Positions 7,783 through 15,412 of a DNA stretch of 28,010 bases are shown piece after piece. Both the position numbers and the translations under genes were made by a program. Within the stretch, counting starts at the first letter, position 1; every line of letters starts with the position of its first letter. A model generated the notes under the pieces. The model was given only the letters and a program-made list of their open reading frames with translations, did not search any database and was not told the origin of the DNA. Origin of the DNA: a virus; IMG/VR virus record IMGVR_UViG_3300031705_000035, positions 1-28,010 of that record, one strand, 5' to 3'.

Positions 7783-8385
7783 CTATGCGTGAAAAATGTT
7801 CATCAATGAAACGGTCGCAACAGTGTACCCAATAGCTAACCCATCTTTAAACAACAGGCCTTCGTCAGGGATAGTATTATCTACTGTAGCATGGTCTGTA
7901 CCAATAGTTTGGGCTTTGAAAACAATGGTTCCATCTTCTGGTGTTCCATTATAAAAATCAACTAACCCTGCTGTTCCTGCAGATACAATAGAAGTTCCTA
8001 CAAGCCGAACTCTGCCACCGCCTCCCGCAGCTTTTGCACACAAACTTCCTGAACCAACTGTGATGTTTGCAGCATACTGAGCAGAACATTCTACGGCACT
8101 AACTGTGACAAATAACTTAGCACCTGCTACTGCTTCAGCAGACCCAGTTGAAGTTATTACTTCAGTCATAGCATTTCCGAAAACATCGGTGCCTGTTATA
8201 GTACAAGTTTTGTTGTTGTCGCCAGTTCCAGCCGTCGTGACAGTTACATTTCTAGCACCACCACCTAAGAAGGTAGTTGCCGCCATCGTCGCTGATGTAT
8301 TTGGTCGAGCTGCTGTAACTAACCGATCTGGATCGGCTGCGTTTTCATCAGTTATAAAGACGACTTGTACGTCTGATCCTGCCAT
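7783..8385 (-). CDS. Virion structural protein, 200 aa
   Basis: 200 aa, Ala/Thr/Gly/Val-rich and beta-predicted (MAGSDVQVVFITDENAADPDRLVTAARPN...). No enzymatic motif. Composition and its place two genes downstream of the major capsid gene suggest a head decoration or tail protein. AGGAG lies eight bases before the ATG, just after a GC hairpin (8407-8426). That arrangement would let this gene be expressed differently from the gene before it. Confidence 0.65.
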   Translation of the reverse strand: MAGSDVQVVFITDENAADPDRLVTAARPNTSATMAATTFLGGGARNVTVTTAGTGDNNKTCTITGTDVFGNAMTEVITSTGSAEAVAGAKLFVTVSAVECSAQYAANITVGSGSLCAKAAGGGGRVRLVGTSIVSAGTAGLVDFYNGTPEDGTIVFKAQTIGTDHATVDNTIPDEGLLFKDGLAIGYTVATVSLMNIFHA

Positions 8386-8406
8386 TTTAATCTCCTATAA
8401 AACATA

Positions 8407-8426
8407 GGCGGGGCGTTAACCCCGCC
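8407..8426 (-). terminator. GC-rich hairpin, possible weak terminator or processing site
   Basis: A perfect 7-bp stem, GGCGGGG/CCCCGCC, with a six-base loop, sits 11 bases past the stop of the 202-aa gene. On the minus strand it is followed by TATGTTTTAT, a poor U-tract, so it may attenuate or protect RNA ends rather than terminate fully. Confidence 0.5.
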
Positions 8427-8436
8427 AAATTAAACA

Positions 8437-9045
8437 TTAGGCTGCGAAAAGAAACGTACCAGTAGTACCCGCGCCAAGATGCTGAAGGTTATACGAGACA
8501 TTCCATTTTCCTGCTGTCGCGCAAGTAAAGTAGATGTAAGAACCAATGCTCATTAAATTTGTTGTTGCATTCGCAGGAGTAAACTTCAATAAAGTTTCAC
8601 CCGAAGTAGACGTATCAAACACAACTGCGCTGCTTGTACGGCTTTCAATAACGCTGCCTGTTTCATAAGAATCAGTGCCCGCGCAATCAAAGCTCAAGAA
8701 AGCAGTGCCACCAGTAGTGTCTACGGATTGAGCGTGGACAACAACAACACCTACTGTCGCTGCTGGCAGAGTAGTAATCTGCTGTGCGCCGCCAGTGAAT
8801 GGGTTGATGTTAATTCCAGCAACGTAAGTAACAGTGCCAGACGTGGCTTTAGCAGTTACAGTTAGACCTTTCATCGTGGGGTTTGCGCCAGACAAAACAG
8901 ACCCAAGAACCGTAAGGTCGCCGCCTACAGAAGCACTGGTGGAATAAGTTGAATTTGTAGTATCACCGCCTGTACTTGCGTCAGTGGTGATTTTAGTGAA
9001 GCCGTTCCGTGAGCGGACTGCACCTTGGAATGTTGTATTACCCAT
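8437..9045 (-). CDS. Virion structural protein, 202 aa (head fibre/decoration-like)
   Basis: 202 aa beginning MGNTTFQGAVRSRNGFTKITTD, a start I associate with phage head-fibre or decoration proteins, followed by beta-rich Ser/Thr/Gly/Val sequence (VGGDLTVLGSVLSG..., GTAFLSFDCAGTDSYETG). No enzyme motif. It is the first gene after the capsid terminator and its SD is AAGGAGA. A capsid-surface role is inferred from position and composition. Confidence 0.65.
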   Translation of the reverse strand: MGNTTFQGAVRSRNGFTKITTDASTGGDTTNSTYSTSASVGGDLTVLGSVLSGANPTMKGLTVTAKATSGTVTYVAGININPFTGGAQQITTLPAATVGVVVVHAQSVDTTGGTAFLSFDCAGTDSYETGSVIESRTSSAVVFDTSTSGETLLKFTPANATTNLMSIGSYIYFTCATAGKWNVSYNLQHLGAGTTGTFLFAA

Positions 9046-9071
9046 GTTTGTCTCCTTGTCGTGGGCTATGT

Positions 9072-9090
9072 CAATTACATCATGTAATTG
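9072..9090. promoter_or_regulatory. Perfect 19-bp palindrome, operator-like
   Basis: CAATTACAT-C-ATGTAATTG: nine-base arms around a central C, lying in the gap between the capsid terminator and the start of the 202-aa structural gene. The half-site ATGTAATT recurs as a 12-bp palindrome at 24378-24389. It could be an operator or an RNA hairpin; the sequence alone does not decide. Confidence 0.45.
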
Positions 9091-9113
9091 TCAAGAGATA
9101 TCGTCATCTTACA

Positions 9114-9146
9114 TAAAAAAAGAGCAGCTGACAAGCTGCTCTTTTC
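9114..9146 (-). terminator. Intrinsic terminator after the capsid gene
   Basis: Stem AGAGCAGCT/AGCTGCTCT with a four-base loop, flanked by A7 on one side and T4 on the other. On the minus strand the hairpin ends in TTTTTTT, a strong rho-independent terminator 20 bases past the capsid stop codon. The symmetry would also allow weak termination from the plus strand. Confidence 0.85.
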
Positions 9147-9165
9147 AAGTTTATTCGTAACAGAA

Positions 9166-10074
9166 TTAAGCTCCTGGAGAACCAAACACACAACGTGGGT
9201 CTGAAACACCAAAGCTATAACGCTCACGGGCCTTATAACGAACATTGCCTGTATCAAAATCGCCTTCCATAGACGTTTTGACAGCACTACGCTCAAAATG
9301 TTTAAAGCCGTTAGGTGCATCCGTTTTAATGAAAAATGCGTCAGTGTCGGTTAAGAAGTGATTTACTACATAACCGTCTGGCAACATACCCATATTACGG
9401 AGTGCATTGATATCATTGTCTGCTGTTCCTGTACGCAGATTACTTGCCATCAAACGCTCAGCTACAAACTGAAGTGCTGGTGGGATAATCATTTTGCGTC
9501 CTTGCAGAGCAATTTTCAGTCCACGCTCATCGATAAATGCAGAGATGTCAATTAACGACTGCTCTAAAGATGTTTCGTTAAGGTCAGCAGCAGTAGCCAG
9601 CTCATTCCGAAAATTCCCACCGCCATTAGTCGGGTGGTCAGTCGCGCAAAGCTCTTTACCGTCGCCATAAGTTACTGTGCTAGAGAACGCATTGTTCAAA
9701 ACAGCAGCAGCTTTAACCTGCTTAGTGTTTGACATTGAACGAGCCAAAGCACGAGTGTAACGAGAACTGAGTCGATCGTAAAGGTTATCCTCTACAGCCT
9801 CTTCCGTAATCGCAAACGCTAGAGCTATTGTTTCGTGTGTGTAACGAGCCGTGAAAGACTCATTAGCTATGTCAAATGAAACCGCAGAACCTTCTCCTTT
9901 AACAGGAGCAGCACCAAAGCCACTTAGCATTACTTCTTCTTCAAACGCTCGGTCTGAAGACTCAGTTTCGAATATTTCAGCGTGTTCATTGTCATACCTG
10001 TCATACTCCAGTCCGAATAGAGCATTAAGTCCAGGCTCTAATTCTTTAAGGAGTTGGGATCTTGCTATAGCCAT
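9166..10074 (-). CDS. Major capsid protein, Mu gpT-like
   Basis: 302 aa. The N-terminus MAIARSQLLKELEPGLNALFGLEYDRYDNE and the region FTARYTHETIALAFAITEEAVEDNLYDRLS with ARALARSM-type helix match the Mu gpT-like major head subunit family (HK97 fold). DHPTNGGGNFRNEL, QGRKMIIPPALQFVAERLM and the C-terminal RYSFGVSDPRCVFG are also family-like. It would assemble the icosahedral shell around the scaffold encoded upstream. GGAG precedes the ATG by a good spacing, and a strong terminator follows, consistent with very high expression. No cleaved prodomain is evident. Confidence 0.88.
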   Translation of the reverse strand: MAIARSQLLKELEPGLNALFGLEYDRYDNEHAEIFETESSDRAFEEEVMLSGFGAAPVKGEGSAVSFDIANESFTARYTHETIALAFAITEEAVEDNLYDRLSSRYTRALARSMSNTKQVKAAAVLNNAFSSTVTYGDGKELCATDHPTNGGGNFRNELATAADLNETSLEQSLIDISAFIDERGLKIALQGRKMIIPPALQFVAERLMASNLRTGTADNDINALRNMGMLPDGYVVNHFLTDTDAFFIKTDAPNGFKHFERSAVKTSMEGDFDTGNVRYKARERYSFGVSDPRCVFGSPGA

Positions 10075-10086
10075 ATCTTTATCTCC

Positions 10087-10698
10087 TTATAGACCAGTTG
10101 TATCGAGGTGAAACGGCAGATTTAGTTTAACTAAAGCTACTACCCCCGCTGAGGTGAAATCAATATCAGCACTATCTTTAAAGCCGATAATTCGAAAGTT
10201 GTCGGTGGCAGTTGTTGCACCCGCAGACGCAACAGACAACTCACCAGATGAGATACCATTTGCGTGTTCGGTGCCAAATCCTGCGCCTTCAGCATTAGAA
10301 TGAATTAAAGCTGTTGCTGTAGCAAGATTTGTTAAAGTAGCATCGCATTGAAGTTCAAAAACCTGAAAAGGATCATCATAAACAAACACAGTAGCTTCTG
10401 TGCCTGATTTTAATGAGGCTGTTGCAGGATAATTGTTGTCAAATCGAGGCTTGCCGTTGAGGTCGATGTATTCACAACCTGCCATAACACCTAAGATCGC
10501 CACTGAACCACCGTCTGCTGCACTTACAGATACAAGACCGTTTGTAAGAGGAATTACCATGTCACCTTGAAAGATGGCACTGGAAGATCCTGCTACTCCT
10601 GCAATTTGTACTTTGTAAGCCGTTAAACCGTTTCCGTTCGGTGTTGACCCTAATTTATTATGAGGCCGCAGTCCAAAAGGGGAATCTATATTCGCCAT
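10087..10698 (-). CDS. Putative head decoration / minor capsid protein
   Basis: 203 aa starting MANIDSPFGLRPHNKLGSTPNGNGLTAY. Start and length match a group of phage structural proteins encoded immediately before the capsid gene in marine podovirus-like phages. It is beta-rich with GDMVIPLTNGLVSV and ILGVMAGCEYIDLNGKP. It probably coats or stabilises the capsid. It is separated by 12 bases from the capsid gene and shares its transcript. The annotation rests on family memory and position. Confidence 0.65.
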   Translation of the reverse strand: MANIDSPFGLRPHNKLGSTPNGNGLTAYKVQIAGVAGSSSAIFQGDMVIPLTNGLVSVSAADGGSVAILGVMAGCEYIDLNGKPRFDNNYPATASLKSGTEATVFVYDDPFQVFELQCDATLTNLATATALIHSNAEGAGFGTEHANGISSGELSVASAGATTATDNFRIIGFKDSADIDFTSAGVVALVKLNLPFHLDTTGL

Positions 10699-10719
10699 GG
10701 ATTAGTCTCCTAAAAAATA

Positions 10720-11178
10720 TTACTCGGAAGATTTGTCTCCTCCGAAGGTTACACGAGATTGCCTATCAGGTTTGCTAATAGGCATGGATGGGTGTTGCTC
10801 CCTCATAAGATCGTTGTCAACTGCATCCATTTGATCATTAGTTTGACCTTGGAAGTAAGCCGATCGTTGACTAACTGTTTCTTTAGGGATTCTTGCGAGT
10901 ACTAGACCACCAACTCCAATAACACCTGCGTGTTTACCGTCTTGGACGGTAGGAGCTTCAAAGTCAGGATACTCATCAGCACGAACTAATTCAAAGCCTT
11001 CGCGTAGCCGAGCAGAAAGGTTCTTCTTATCATCGAAACCCATGACTGTTTCACGGACCCATCGATGAACGTAGCCCTCTGGGGGGTTAGGAGCGTCTAA
11101 TTGTGACGGTGGAGCCCACGGTTTATTGCGGACTGTTTTTTCCCTTGTTTGGGAAGAGCGTGGGCTTCGATCATTCAT
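10720..11178 (-). CDS. Hypothetical protein of the capsid operon, 152 aa
   Basis: 152 aa, polar, with disordered-looking ends (MNDRSPRSSQTREKT..., KPDRQSRVTFGGDKSSE) and a central globular part (GYVHRWVRETVMGFDDKKNLSARLREGFELVR, GVIGVGGLVLARIPKE). Proteins like this lie between scaffold and capsid genes in related marine phages, but I know no function. Possibly a head assembly or minor capsid component. Confidence 0.65.
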   Translation of the reverse strand: MNDRSPRSSQTREKTVRNKPWAPPSQLDAPNPPEGYVHRWVRETVMGFDDKKNLSARLREGFELVRADEYPDFEAPTVQDGKHAGVIGVGGLVLARIPKETVSQRSAYFQGQTNDQMDAVDNDLMREQHPSMPISKPDRQSRVTFGGDKSSE

Positions 11179-11187
11179 AATTTATCC

Positions 11188-12075
11188 TCACGTATTCTGC
11201 ATACGAGATTTTTGTCTCGCATATTGTTCATAAGATACACCAAGCTTGTCAGCGATTGCAACCTCTGATTTTGTTAGCTGTATTTTTTGTTTGCCTCGTT
11301 TTTGTCCACCACGACTTGCCGAAGCAACCGCAGGACCACTTTGACGGGTAGATGCACCAAACTTATGGGGGAACTCTTGCCTGATCCGCCTGTCTATTTC
11401 AGTATAGTAATCATTACTGTGGGGGTCAAACCCTTCAGTTTCTACTAAAGTCTTATGAATAGAAAATGCAGTCAAAGTCATCGGTTCGTCTGAGCCAAAC
11501 CAATCATTTTTATCTGCCCATGCGGTAGCTTTAGGGTCAGCGGGGGTAGCTCTAGGTTGAGCGGGTTGTTGTTGCAAAGGCTGAACAGGCTGAAGAGCTC
11601 GTTGCTCTTGTTGCCGTTTGACCATAGCAAGTTTGTCATTATTAGAAGCTACACCTGCCAGTTGACTTTGAGCTTCAACTTGAGCATCAACATCGCCACG
11701 GTCAATAGCTTCTTTTAAATTGTTCCTATAGAGTTGGTCTTGCAACTTTACCCTGTTGTCAAACTCTTGAACAAAAGAAGAATCTAAAGAAGCATTTTTC
11801 TTTTGGCTTTCTTCTAACTCTTGTTTAGCTGATTGAGCATACGTTAACGCTGCTTGCTCACGACGTTCAGCTTCACGCATTTTAGCAGTTAGCTTACTGA
11901 TACGTTTTTGAACACCATCGCTATACTGCTCCAGCTCATCGCTTGACTGTTCAGGTTTGTCGGCAGTTCCTTGTTGAGAATCGTCCTCGTTTTCAAGAAC
12001 TTCAACTTCTATTTCATCTGAGTCTTTATCCTCAAGTTCCATTTCTTGATCTTCTTTTTGTGCTTTTTGTGGCAT
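11188..12075 (-). CDS. Scaffold-like head assembly protein
   Basis: 295 aa. Residues 1-50 are highly acidic (EDQEMELEDKDSDEIEVEVLEN). Residues ~55-150 form a long charged coiled coil (VQKRISKLTAKMREAERREQ, LEESQKKNASLD, EFDNRVKLQDQLYRNNLKEA). A Gln/Pro linker follows, then a helical C-terminus ending in a basic segment (RGGQKRGKQKIQLTKSEV). Acidic, coiled-coil, basic tail and location between portal and capsid are the usual signature of an internal scaffolding protein, whose basic C-terminus binds capsid. No protease is visible in the window. Confidence 0.7.
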   Translation of the reverse strand: MPQKAQKEDQEMELEDKDSDEIEVEVLENEDDSQQGTADKPEQSSDELEQYSDGVQKRISKLTAKMREAERREQAALTYAQSAKQELEESQKKNASLDSSFVQEFDNRVKLQDQLYRNNLKEAIDRGDVDAQVEAQSQLAGVASNNDKLAMVKRQQEQRALQPVQPLQQQPAQPRATPADPKATAWADKNDWFGSDEPMTLTAFSIHKTLVETEGFDPHSNDYYTEIDRRIRQEFPHKFGASTRQSGPAVASASRGGQKRGKQKIQLTKSEVAIADKLGVSYEQYARQKSRMQNT

Positions 12076-12090
12076 GGTTACTCCATGAAA

Positions 12091-12570
12091 TTAAAGGTGC
12101 AATATATCATCAGGATTATTAATGCGAGCTATAATCTCGTCATCATTGAGAATGCGGACTTCTCCTCCTTCAATTTTGAATCTACTACCCGCGTATCTGC
12201 CGAACAACACCCAATCCTTTTCTTTACACCAAGGAATAGTATCTTCGCCAAATTTGTTAGAGTCATGGTACGCAAGCGGACCAACTCTCAATACATACCC
12301 ACATACAGTGGCAACTGCTTCTCGTTCCCGGACTTCATCAGGGACAATTATACCGCCCATCGTTTGTTTCTTACCTTGGTACGGCAAAATCAAAAGACGC
12401 CAACCTGTCGGTTGCGGTAATTTATCTAGAGCGCTGTCGGTGAGTTTAGAAGGTTCTAAGTACCTGTCTTCTGCAGATACATAAGCTTTTTCTAAATCGC
12501 CTTTTTCTTCTTGTTTTTGTTTTTTATTCTTCTTAGCAATATAATCAGGCACATATAGTGTTTTTGTCAT
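12091..12570 (-). CDS. groES: GroES-like co-chaperonin
   Basis: 159 aa. After a charged N-terminal extension of about 50 residues comes a Cpn10 domain: GWRLLILPYQ...GGIIVPDEVREREAVATVCG, then YVLRVGPLAY, WCKEKDWVLFGRYAGSRFKI and EGGEVRILNDDEIIARI. The mobile loop with GGIIVPD and the closing IndDE-like strand are present. It would cap host GroEL to fold capsid or other phage proteins. T4 gp31 is the known precedent, and marine phages often carry GroES. Location in the head operon fits. It is longer than the ~95 aa of bacterial GroES. Confidence 0.9.
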   Translation of the reverse strand: MTKTLYVPDYIAKKNKKQKQEEKGDLEKAYVSAEDRYLEPSKLTDSALDKLPQPTGWRLLILPYQGKKQTMGGIIVPDEVREREAVATVCGYVLRVGPLAYHDSNKFGEDTIPWCKEKDWVLFGRYAGSRFKIEGGEVRILNDDEIIARINNPDDILHL

Positions 12571-12758
12571 ACTTTATTTACTTTCTCTAGCAGGTCTTTT
12601 AAATCCTGTTCTGTTTGGGCAAGCTCCCCGAGCCTAGCTCGGAGCTCCTTGAAGGCGGTAAAATCTGATACGGGGCCAAAACATAAAGCCTCTTGAATCA
12701 AACTTTGCCGATCACGAACATTTTTAAGCATATTCTCATAAATGTAAAGCTCATTCAT
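12567..12758 (-). CDS. Small coiled-coil protein, 63 aa
   Basis: 63 aa, almost entirely helical and charged (MNELYIYENMLKNVRDRQSLIQEAL...FKELRARLGELAQTEQDLKDLLEKVNKV). Both ends overlap neighbours by four bases (ATGA), so it is tightly coupled between the muramidase and GroES genes. It could be a spanin-accessory or assembly helper by position, but there is no TM segment or lipobox, so no function is assigned. Confidence 0.65.
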   Translation of the reverse strand: MNELYIYENMLKNVRDRQSLIQEALCFGPVSDFTAFKELRARLGELAQTEQDLKDLLEKVNKV

Positions 12759-13267
12759 GTAAGTAACTCTAAAGCTTTTTGTCGGGTCTCAAGGTTTCTG
12801 CGTGACCAACCTTTTCCAAAAGTGTCAAATGTCTTCAACCCTTCATAAAAGCCCTGCCGTTTGTCGTGCATTTTGTTAATCATTTCTTTAGGATCATGCT
12901 GCTCTATCAACTTTAAAGTTAATGGGCCAATGCCTCCATCTTGCGTTGCACCGATAATCCCCTGCAAAGCTTTAGCACTTCGTCCTGGACCAGAGTTTAC
13001 TGCCCAATCAAAAACTGACCAGTCTAACCCGCTAGGCAAATGATCGCACTTACATTTATCCCAATAATCATTTCTATAGATCGGGGCAACTTGTTCAACT
13101 GTAAGATCACGCATATCTTTTTCAGTTACTTTCTTGCCCACCCACCTTTCATAAACCCGCTGGGTAACCCCAAGGTTAGTCATACCTCCTGGATCGCGGG
13201 GGTGGTTAACAAAACCCCCCTCATGTTCTAAAAGCATTCCCAAACATTTATCAAAATTGTCTATCAT
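12755..13267 (-). CDS. GH108 N-acetylmuramidase (endolysin)
   Basis: 170 aa, the normal length for the family. The N-terminal GH108 motif LLEHEGGFVNHPRDPGGMTN contains the catalytic Glu in EGG, followed by LGVTQRVYERWVGKKVTEKDM and IYRNDYWDKCKCDHLPSGLD. The C-terminal half (VFDWAVNSGPGRSAKALQ, GATQDGGIGPLTLKLI) is the predicted peptidoglycan-binding part. It cleaves the glycan backbone at lysis. No signal peptide is seen, so it needs the holin whose gene overlaps it by an ATGA junction immediately upstream. Confidence 0.9.
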   Translation of the reverse strand: MIDNFDKCLGMLLEHEGGFVNHPRDPGGMTNLGVTQRVYERWVGKKVTEKDMRDLTVEQVAPIYRNDYWDKCKCDHLPSGLDWSVFDWAVNSGPGRSAKALQGIIGATQDGGIGPLTLKLIEQHDPKEMINKMHDKRQGFYEGLKTFDTFGKGWSRRNLETRQKALELLT

Positions 13268-13665
13268 TTAGTCAAACCTTTTTGTTTCTCATAAGTTCTT
13301 AAACCACCTAAACCGAGCATACCCATTAATACGGTCATCAAACTACTCATATCAAATTCAGGCAGGGGTGGGATAGTTGCTCCTGAAAGCCCTACTCCAA
13401 ATAAAATCAAAGGTGTGAGAATAAAATGGTACAACAAAGCAATTCCACATATCCAACCAACAAAAGGTCTCCAACCGCCTTTAAACAAACTGCCCGACGC
13501 AGCCTCAGCTTTGTTTACCTCTACTTGAGCTAAAGACATTTGCTGTGCATACTTATCGCTCATCGTTGCGATTTCATGGGCTAGTTTAGCTTTTTGGTCT
13601 TTATCTTCTATGAATTTATCTAAGATACCCGTGACAGGACCTACCAGTGTATCAATCAATCCCAT
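13264..13665 (-). CDS. GTA-type three-TM holin
   Basis: 133 aa. A charged amphipathic N-terminal half (IEDKDQKAKLAHEIATMSDKYAQ...VEVNKAEAASGSLFKGGWRPF) leads into hydrophobic segments: VGWICGIALLYHFILTPLIL, then FGVGLSGATIPPL, then MSSLMTVLMGMLGLGGLRTYEK. The GWRPFVGW motif and this layout fit the 3TM holin family first noted in gene transfer agents and many phages. It would form the membrane lesion that releases the GH108 enzyme. AGGA lies upstream at good spacing, and the stop overlaps the muramidase start by four bases. Confidence 0.85.
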   Translation of the reverse strand: MGLIDTLVGPVTGILDKFIEDKDQKAKLAHEIATMSDKYAQQMSLAQVEVNKAEAASGSLFKGGWRPFVGWICGIALLYHFILTPLILFGVGLSGATIPPLPEFDMSSLMTVLMGMLGLGGLRTYEKQKGLTK

Positions 13666-13675
13666 TTATTTTTCC

Positions 13676-13798
13676 TCAAGTCACTTTTTTAGTTGGCTTC
13701 TGTTTTACAATAGTCTTTAAAGTTCTGGCTTGTTTAGCATGAAGCTTTGAAGCTTTGTTCAAGCCTTTAATAACTCCTCTAATTTTCTTCTTTGACAT
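13676..13798 (-). CDS. Small basic protein, 40 aa
   Basis: 40 aa, from ATG 13798 with GAGGA eight bases upstream, to TGA at 13676. Sequence: MSKKKIRGVIKGLNKASKLH, then AKQARTLKTIVKQKPTKKVT. There are no acidic residues and the net charge is very high. I recall similar Lys-rich minis next to lysis or portal genes in marine phages, function unknown. It fits exactly between the upstream gene (19 bases away) and the holin gene, with its own SD, so I consider it genuine. Confidence 0.75.
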   Translation of the reverse strand: MSKKKIRGVIKGLNKASKLHAKQARTLKTIVKQKPTKKVT

Positions 13799-13817
13799 TT
13801 GTTTTCCTCAGGTTATT

Positions 13818-14306
13818 TTAATATACATTGTTTTCAAATTGTTGGTACTGGGGAGAGTTGAAAAAACTAGAGGGGCTAACTCCTTGACCTTGCAATCCCC
13901 CTTGCAAAGAAGCAAGACCTTGAAGAGACCGCCGAAAAAAATCATTTTCGGACTCCATAGGGTTAAAAGTCCCGCCACCCATACCTTGCATTGAAGAAGA
14001 GTTAGGAAAAGTTTCATCAGTCAACTGTTGCACTTCTTGTACATAAGGCTGTATTTTTCCCTGCATTTCTTGTTGGTGTTTCTGTTGCATCTGTTGCAAA
14101 AAAGGTTGAAGATATTGTTCTATCCCACCTTGACTCATTAAAGGTTGACCCATCATGCTCGCATCAAATTGCGAACTTGTCAAAGCGTTCCTTTGCTCGT
14201 TCGGGTCTGGGAAAGGCTGGGTGACTACTTGAGGTGTGGGCGATTCAGACATATTAGCAGGATAAGGTCCGCTGGGTCCCATACCGCTGTGTGGATACAT
14301 TGCCAT
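13818..14306 (-). CDS. Gln/Pro/Met-rich hypothetical, 162 aa
   Basis: 162 aa, low complexity: MAMYPHSGMGPSGPYPANMS, a Gln-rich segment (QYLQPFLQQMQQKHQQEMQG) and a helical C-terminus (DFFRRSLQGLASLQGGLQGQ, then FFNSPQYQQFENNVY). It is probably partly disordered. No motif is recognised. Position in the portal-to-holin stretch suggests a virion-associated or internal protein, but nothing in the sequence proves this. Confidence 0.6.
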   Translation of the reverse strand: MAMYPHSGMGPSGPYPANMSESPTPQVVTQPFPDPNEQRNALTSSQFDASMMGQPLMSQGGIEQYLQPFLQQMQQKHQQEMQGKIQPYVQEVQQLTDETFPNSSSMQGMGGGTFNPMESENDFFRRSLQGLASLQGGLQGQGVSPSSFFNSPQYQQFENNVY

Positions 14307-14321
14307 TTCAACTATACCTTC

Positions 14322-14669
14322 CTATTCTTTATCAAACGCTATAGAACTTTTCTTGTTATCTGCTTTTGCAGAATACGCATTGAATCCCATAAACGCGGCA
14401 ACCACACCTGACGCTGCAATCACATATACTGATGCGATATCCGTAATCAACGCAGCTGCCTTATCAAAGCCCAACACTGAGGCAAACAAAATAATAAACG
14501 GATAAACCAACATACCCATTAAAGCCAAACCCGTAAACCGACGTTCTGCATTTCGTTTCAGATCTTGGTCAACAATAACAAGCCTACGATCTTCTAACGC
14601 AAGTTTATTCCACTCACTCCGTTCAATCGTGCCATTCTTATCTAGATCTGCTTTGTCAAACTCTGTCAT
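14322..14669 (-). CDS. EF-hand membrane protein
   Basis: 115 aa. Residues ~5-22 contain a complete EF-hand loop, DLDKNGTIERSE, with Asp1, Asp3, Asn5, Gly6, Ile8 and Glu12 in canonical positions. After a charged linker there are two hydrophobic segments: ALMGMLVYPFIILFASVLGF and ITDIASVYVIAASGVVAAFMGF, then a polar tail. The topology is a cytoplasmic Ca2+-binding loop plus a two-TM hairpin. It might be a holin-like or membrane-sensing protein. Its ATG overlaps the upstream stop by four bases. Function unknown. Confidence 0.75.
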   Translation of the reverse strand: MTEFDKADLDKNGTIERSEWNKLALEDRRLVIVDQDLKRNAERRFTGLALMGMLVYPFIILFASVLGFDKAAALITDIASVYVIAASGVVAAFMGFNAYSAKADNKKSSIAFDKE

Positions 14670-14917
14670 GTCATGTACGCTTTGCCAAAACCTTTTTTAG
14701 CAGACCGCACCCCTTGGGGTCTGGCTACTTTTTTCTTGCGGGTAGAAGGAGTCTTTACAGATGTTACTACACCACCATGACCCATTTTCACCAACTTAGG
14801 CATAGGGATTCCAAATATCTTTTCAAATTGGGCGGGAAACTCTTTAGCAATATCTGATGCCGCGTTTTCATCACCATCTTCTGCTAACTGCACAAGTTGC
14901 TTTAATCGTTTTTCCAT
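14666..14917 (-). CDS. Hypothetical basic-tailed protein, 83 aa
   Basis: 83 aa. A helical N-terminal half (MEKRLKQLVQLAEDGDENAASDIAKEF...FEKIFGIPMPKL) is followed by a basic, Gly/Lys/Arg-rich tail (TRKKKVARPQGVRSAKKGFG). It lies one base after the preceding stop and overlaps the EF-hand gene by four bases. No family recognised. The basic tail suggests nucleic-acid contact. Confidence 0.6.
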   Translation of the reverse strand: MEKRLKQLVQLAEDGDENAASDIAKEFPAQFEKIFGIPMPKLVKMGHGGVVTSVKTPSTRKKKVARPQGVRSAKKGFGKAYMT

Positions 14918-15148
14918 TTATTTAATCCCTCTAAATTTTACCCCAGTAACCGCAATACCACCACCACGACTAACCCTGTCAGTATCGGCTGAAGGATAGG
15001 CATTCCCCATAAACTCAGGTTTTCCACCCGCCGACATCCCCTGACGAGCGACATCCCGAGGTCCTCCATTAGATTTTTTGTTTTCACCAATAATAATTGC
15101 AACATGGAGGGCTCCTTCGTCTTTTGCCTTTTTCTTTTTACCAGCCAT
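14918..15148 (-). CDS. Hypothetical Gly/Lys-rich protein, 76 aa
   Basis: 76 aa: MAGKKKKAKDEGALHVAIII, then Gly/Arg-rich sequence (NGGPRDVARQGMSAGGKPEF) ending GGIAVTGVKFRGIK. The basic start and short core are similar in style to the other minis downstream of the portal gene. Spacing to both neighbours is 0-4 bases. A competing reading frame from 15156 overlaps the same DNA, but this one has the better fit to spacing and an in-frame SD (GGATAAC region). Function unknown. Confidence 0.6.
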   Translation of the reverse strand: MAGKKKKAKDEGALHVAIIIGENKKSNGGPRDVARQGMSAGGKPEFMGNAYPSADTDRVSRGGGIAVTGVKFRGIK

Positions 15149-15152
15149 GACT

Positions 15153-15410
15153 TCAAGTTATCCTTGTTTTGCGTGTTCCGCGTTTTGCAATCCCAGCCCC
15201 ACGTTCGGGAGTGCCTAGATTATAACGCACAGGCTCACCCGTCACCGCTTTAGAAGTAGCATCTCGTACAAGGTGTTTAGGGTATTCAATTCTGCGATCC
15301 ATAGTTTCCGCAGCACCATCTCCGCGACCGCCTTCAGTGACAGTAAGATCTCTTTTACGCCGTTCCCTCTTTTTACGCTCTTCTACTGCTTTTTTGCGGT
15401 TGACTACCAT
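15153..15410 (-). CDS. Hypothetical basic protein, 85 aa
   Basis: 85 aa with a strongly charged N-terminal helix (MVVNRKKAVEERKKRERRKR) and an Arg/Gly-rich remainder ending RGAGIAKRGTRKTRIT. It begins two bases after the portal stop. The composition suggests nucleic-acid or portal/terminase contact, but no family is recognised. Confidence 0.6.
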   Translation of the reverse strand: MVVNRKKAVEERKKRERRKRDLTVTEGGRGDGAAETMDRRIEYPKHLVRDATSKAVTGEPVRYNLGTPERGAGIAKRGTRKTRIT

Positions 15411-15412
15411 AG

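Noticed and set aside
14938-15156. Alternative 72-aa frame over 14918-15148
   Set aside because: The other frame gives contiguous spacing with both neighbours and a phage-like basic small protein; this one overlaps the upstream gene.
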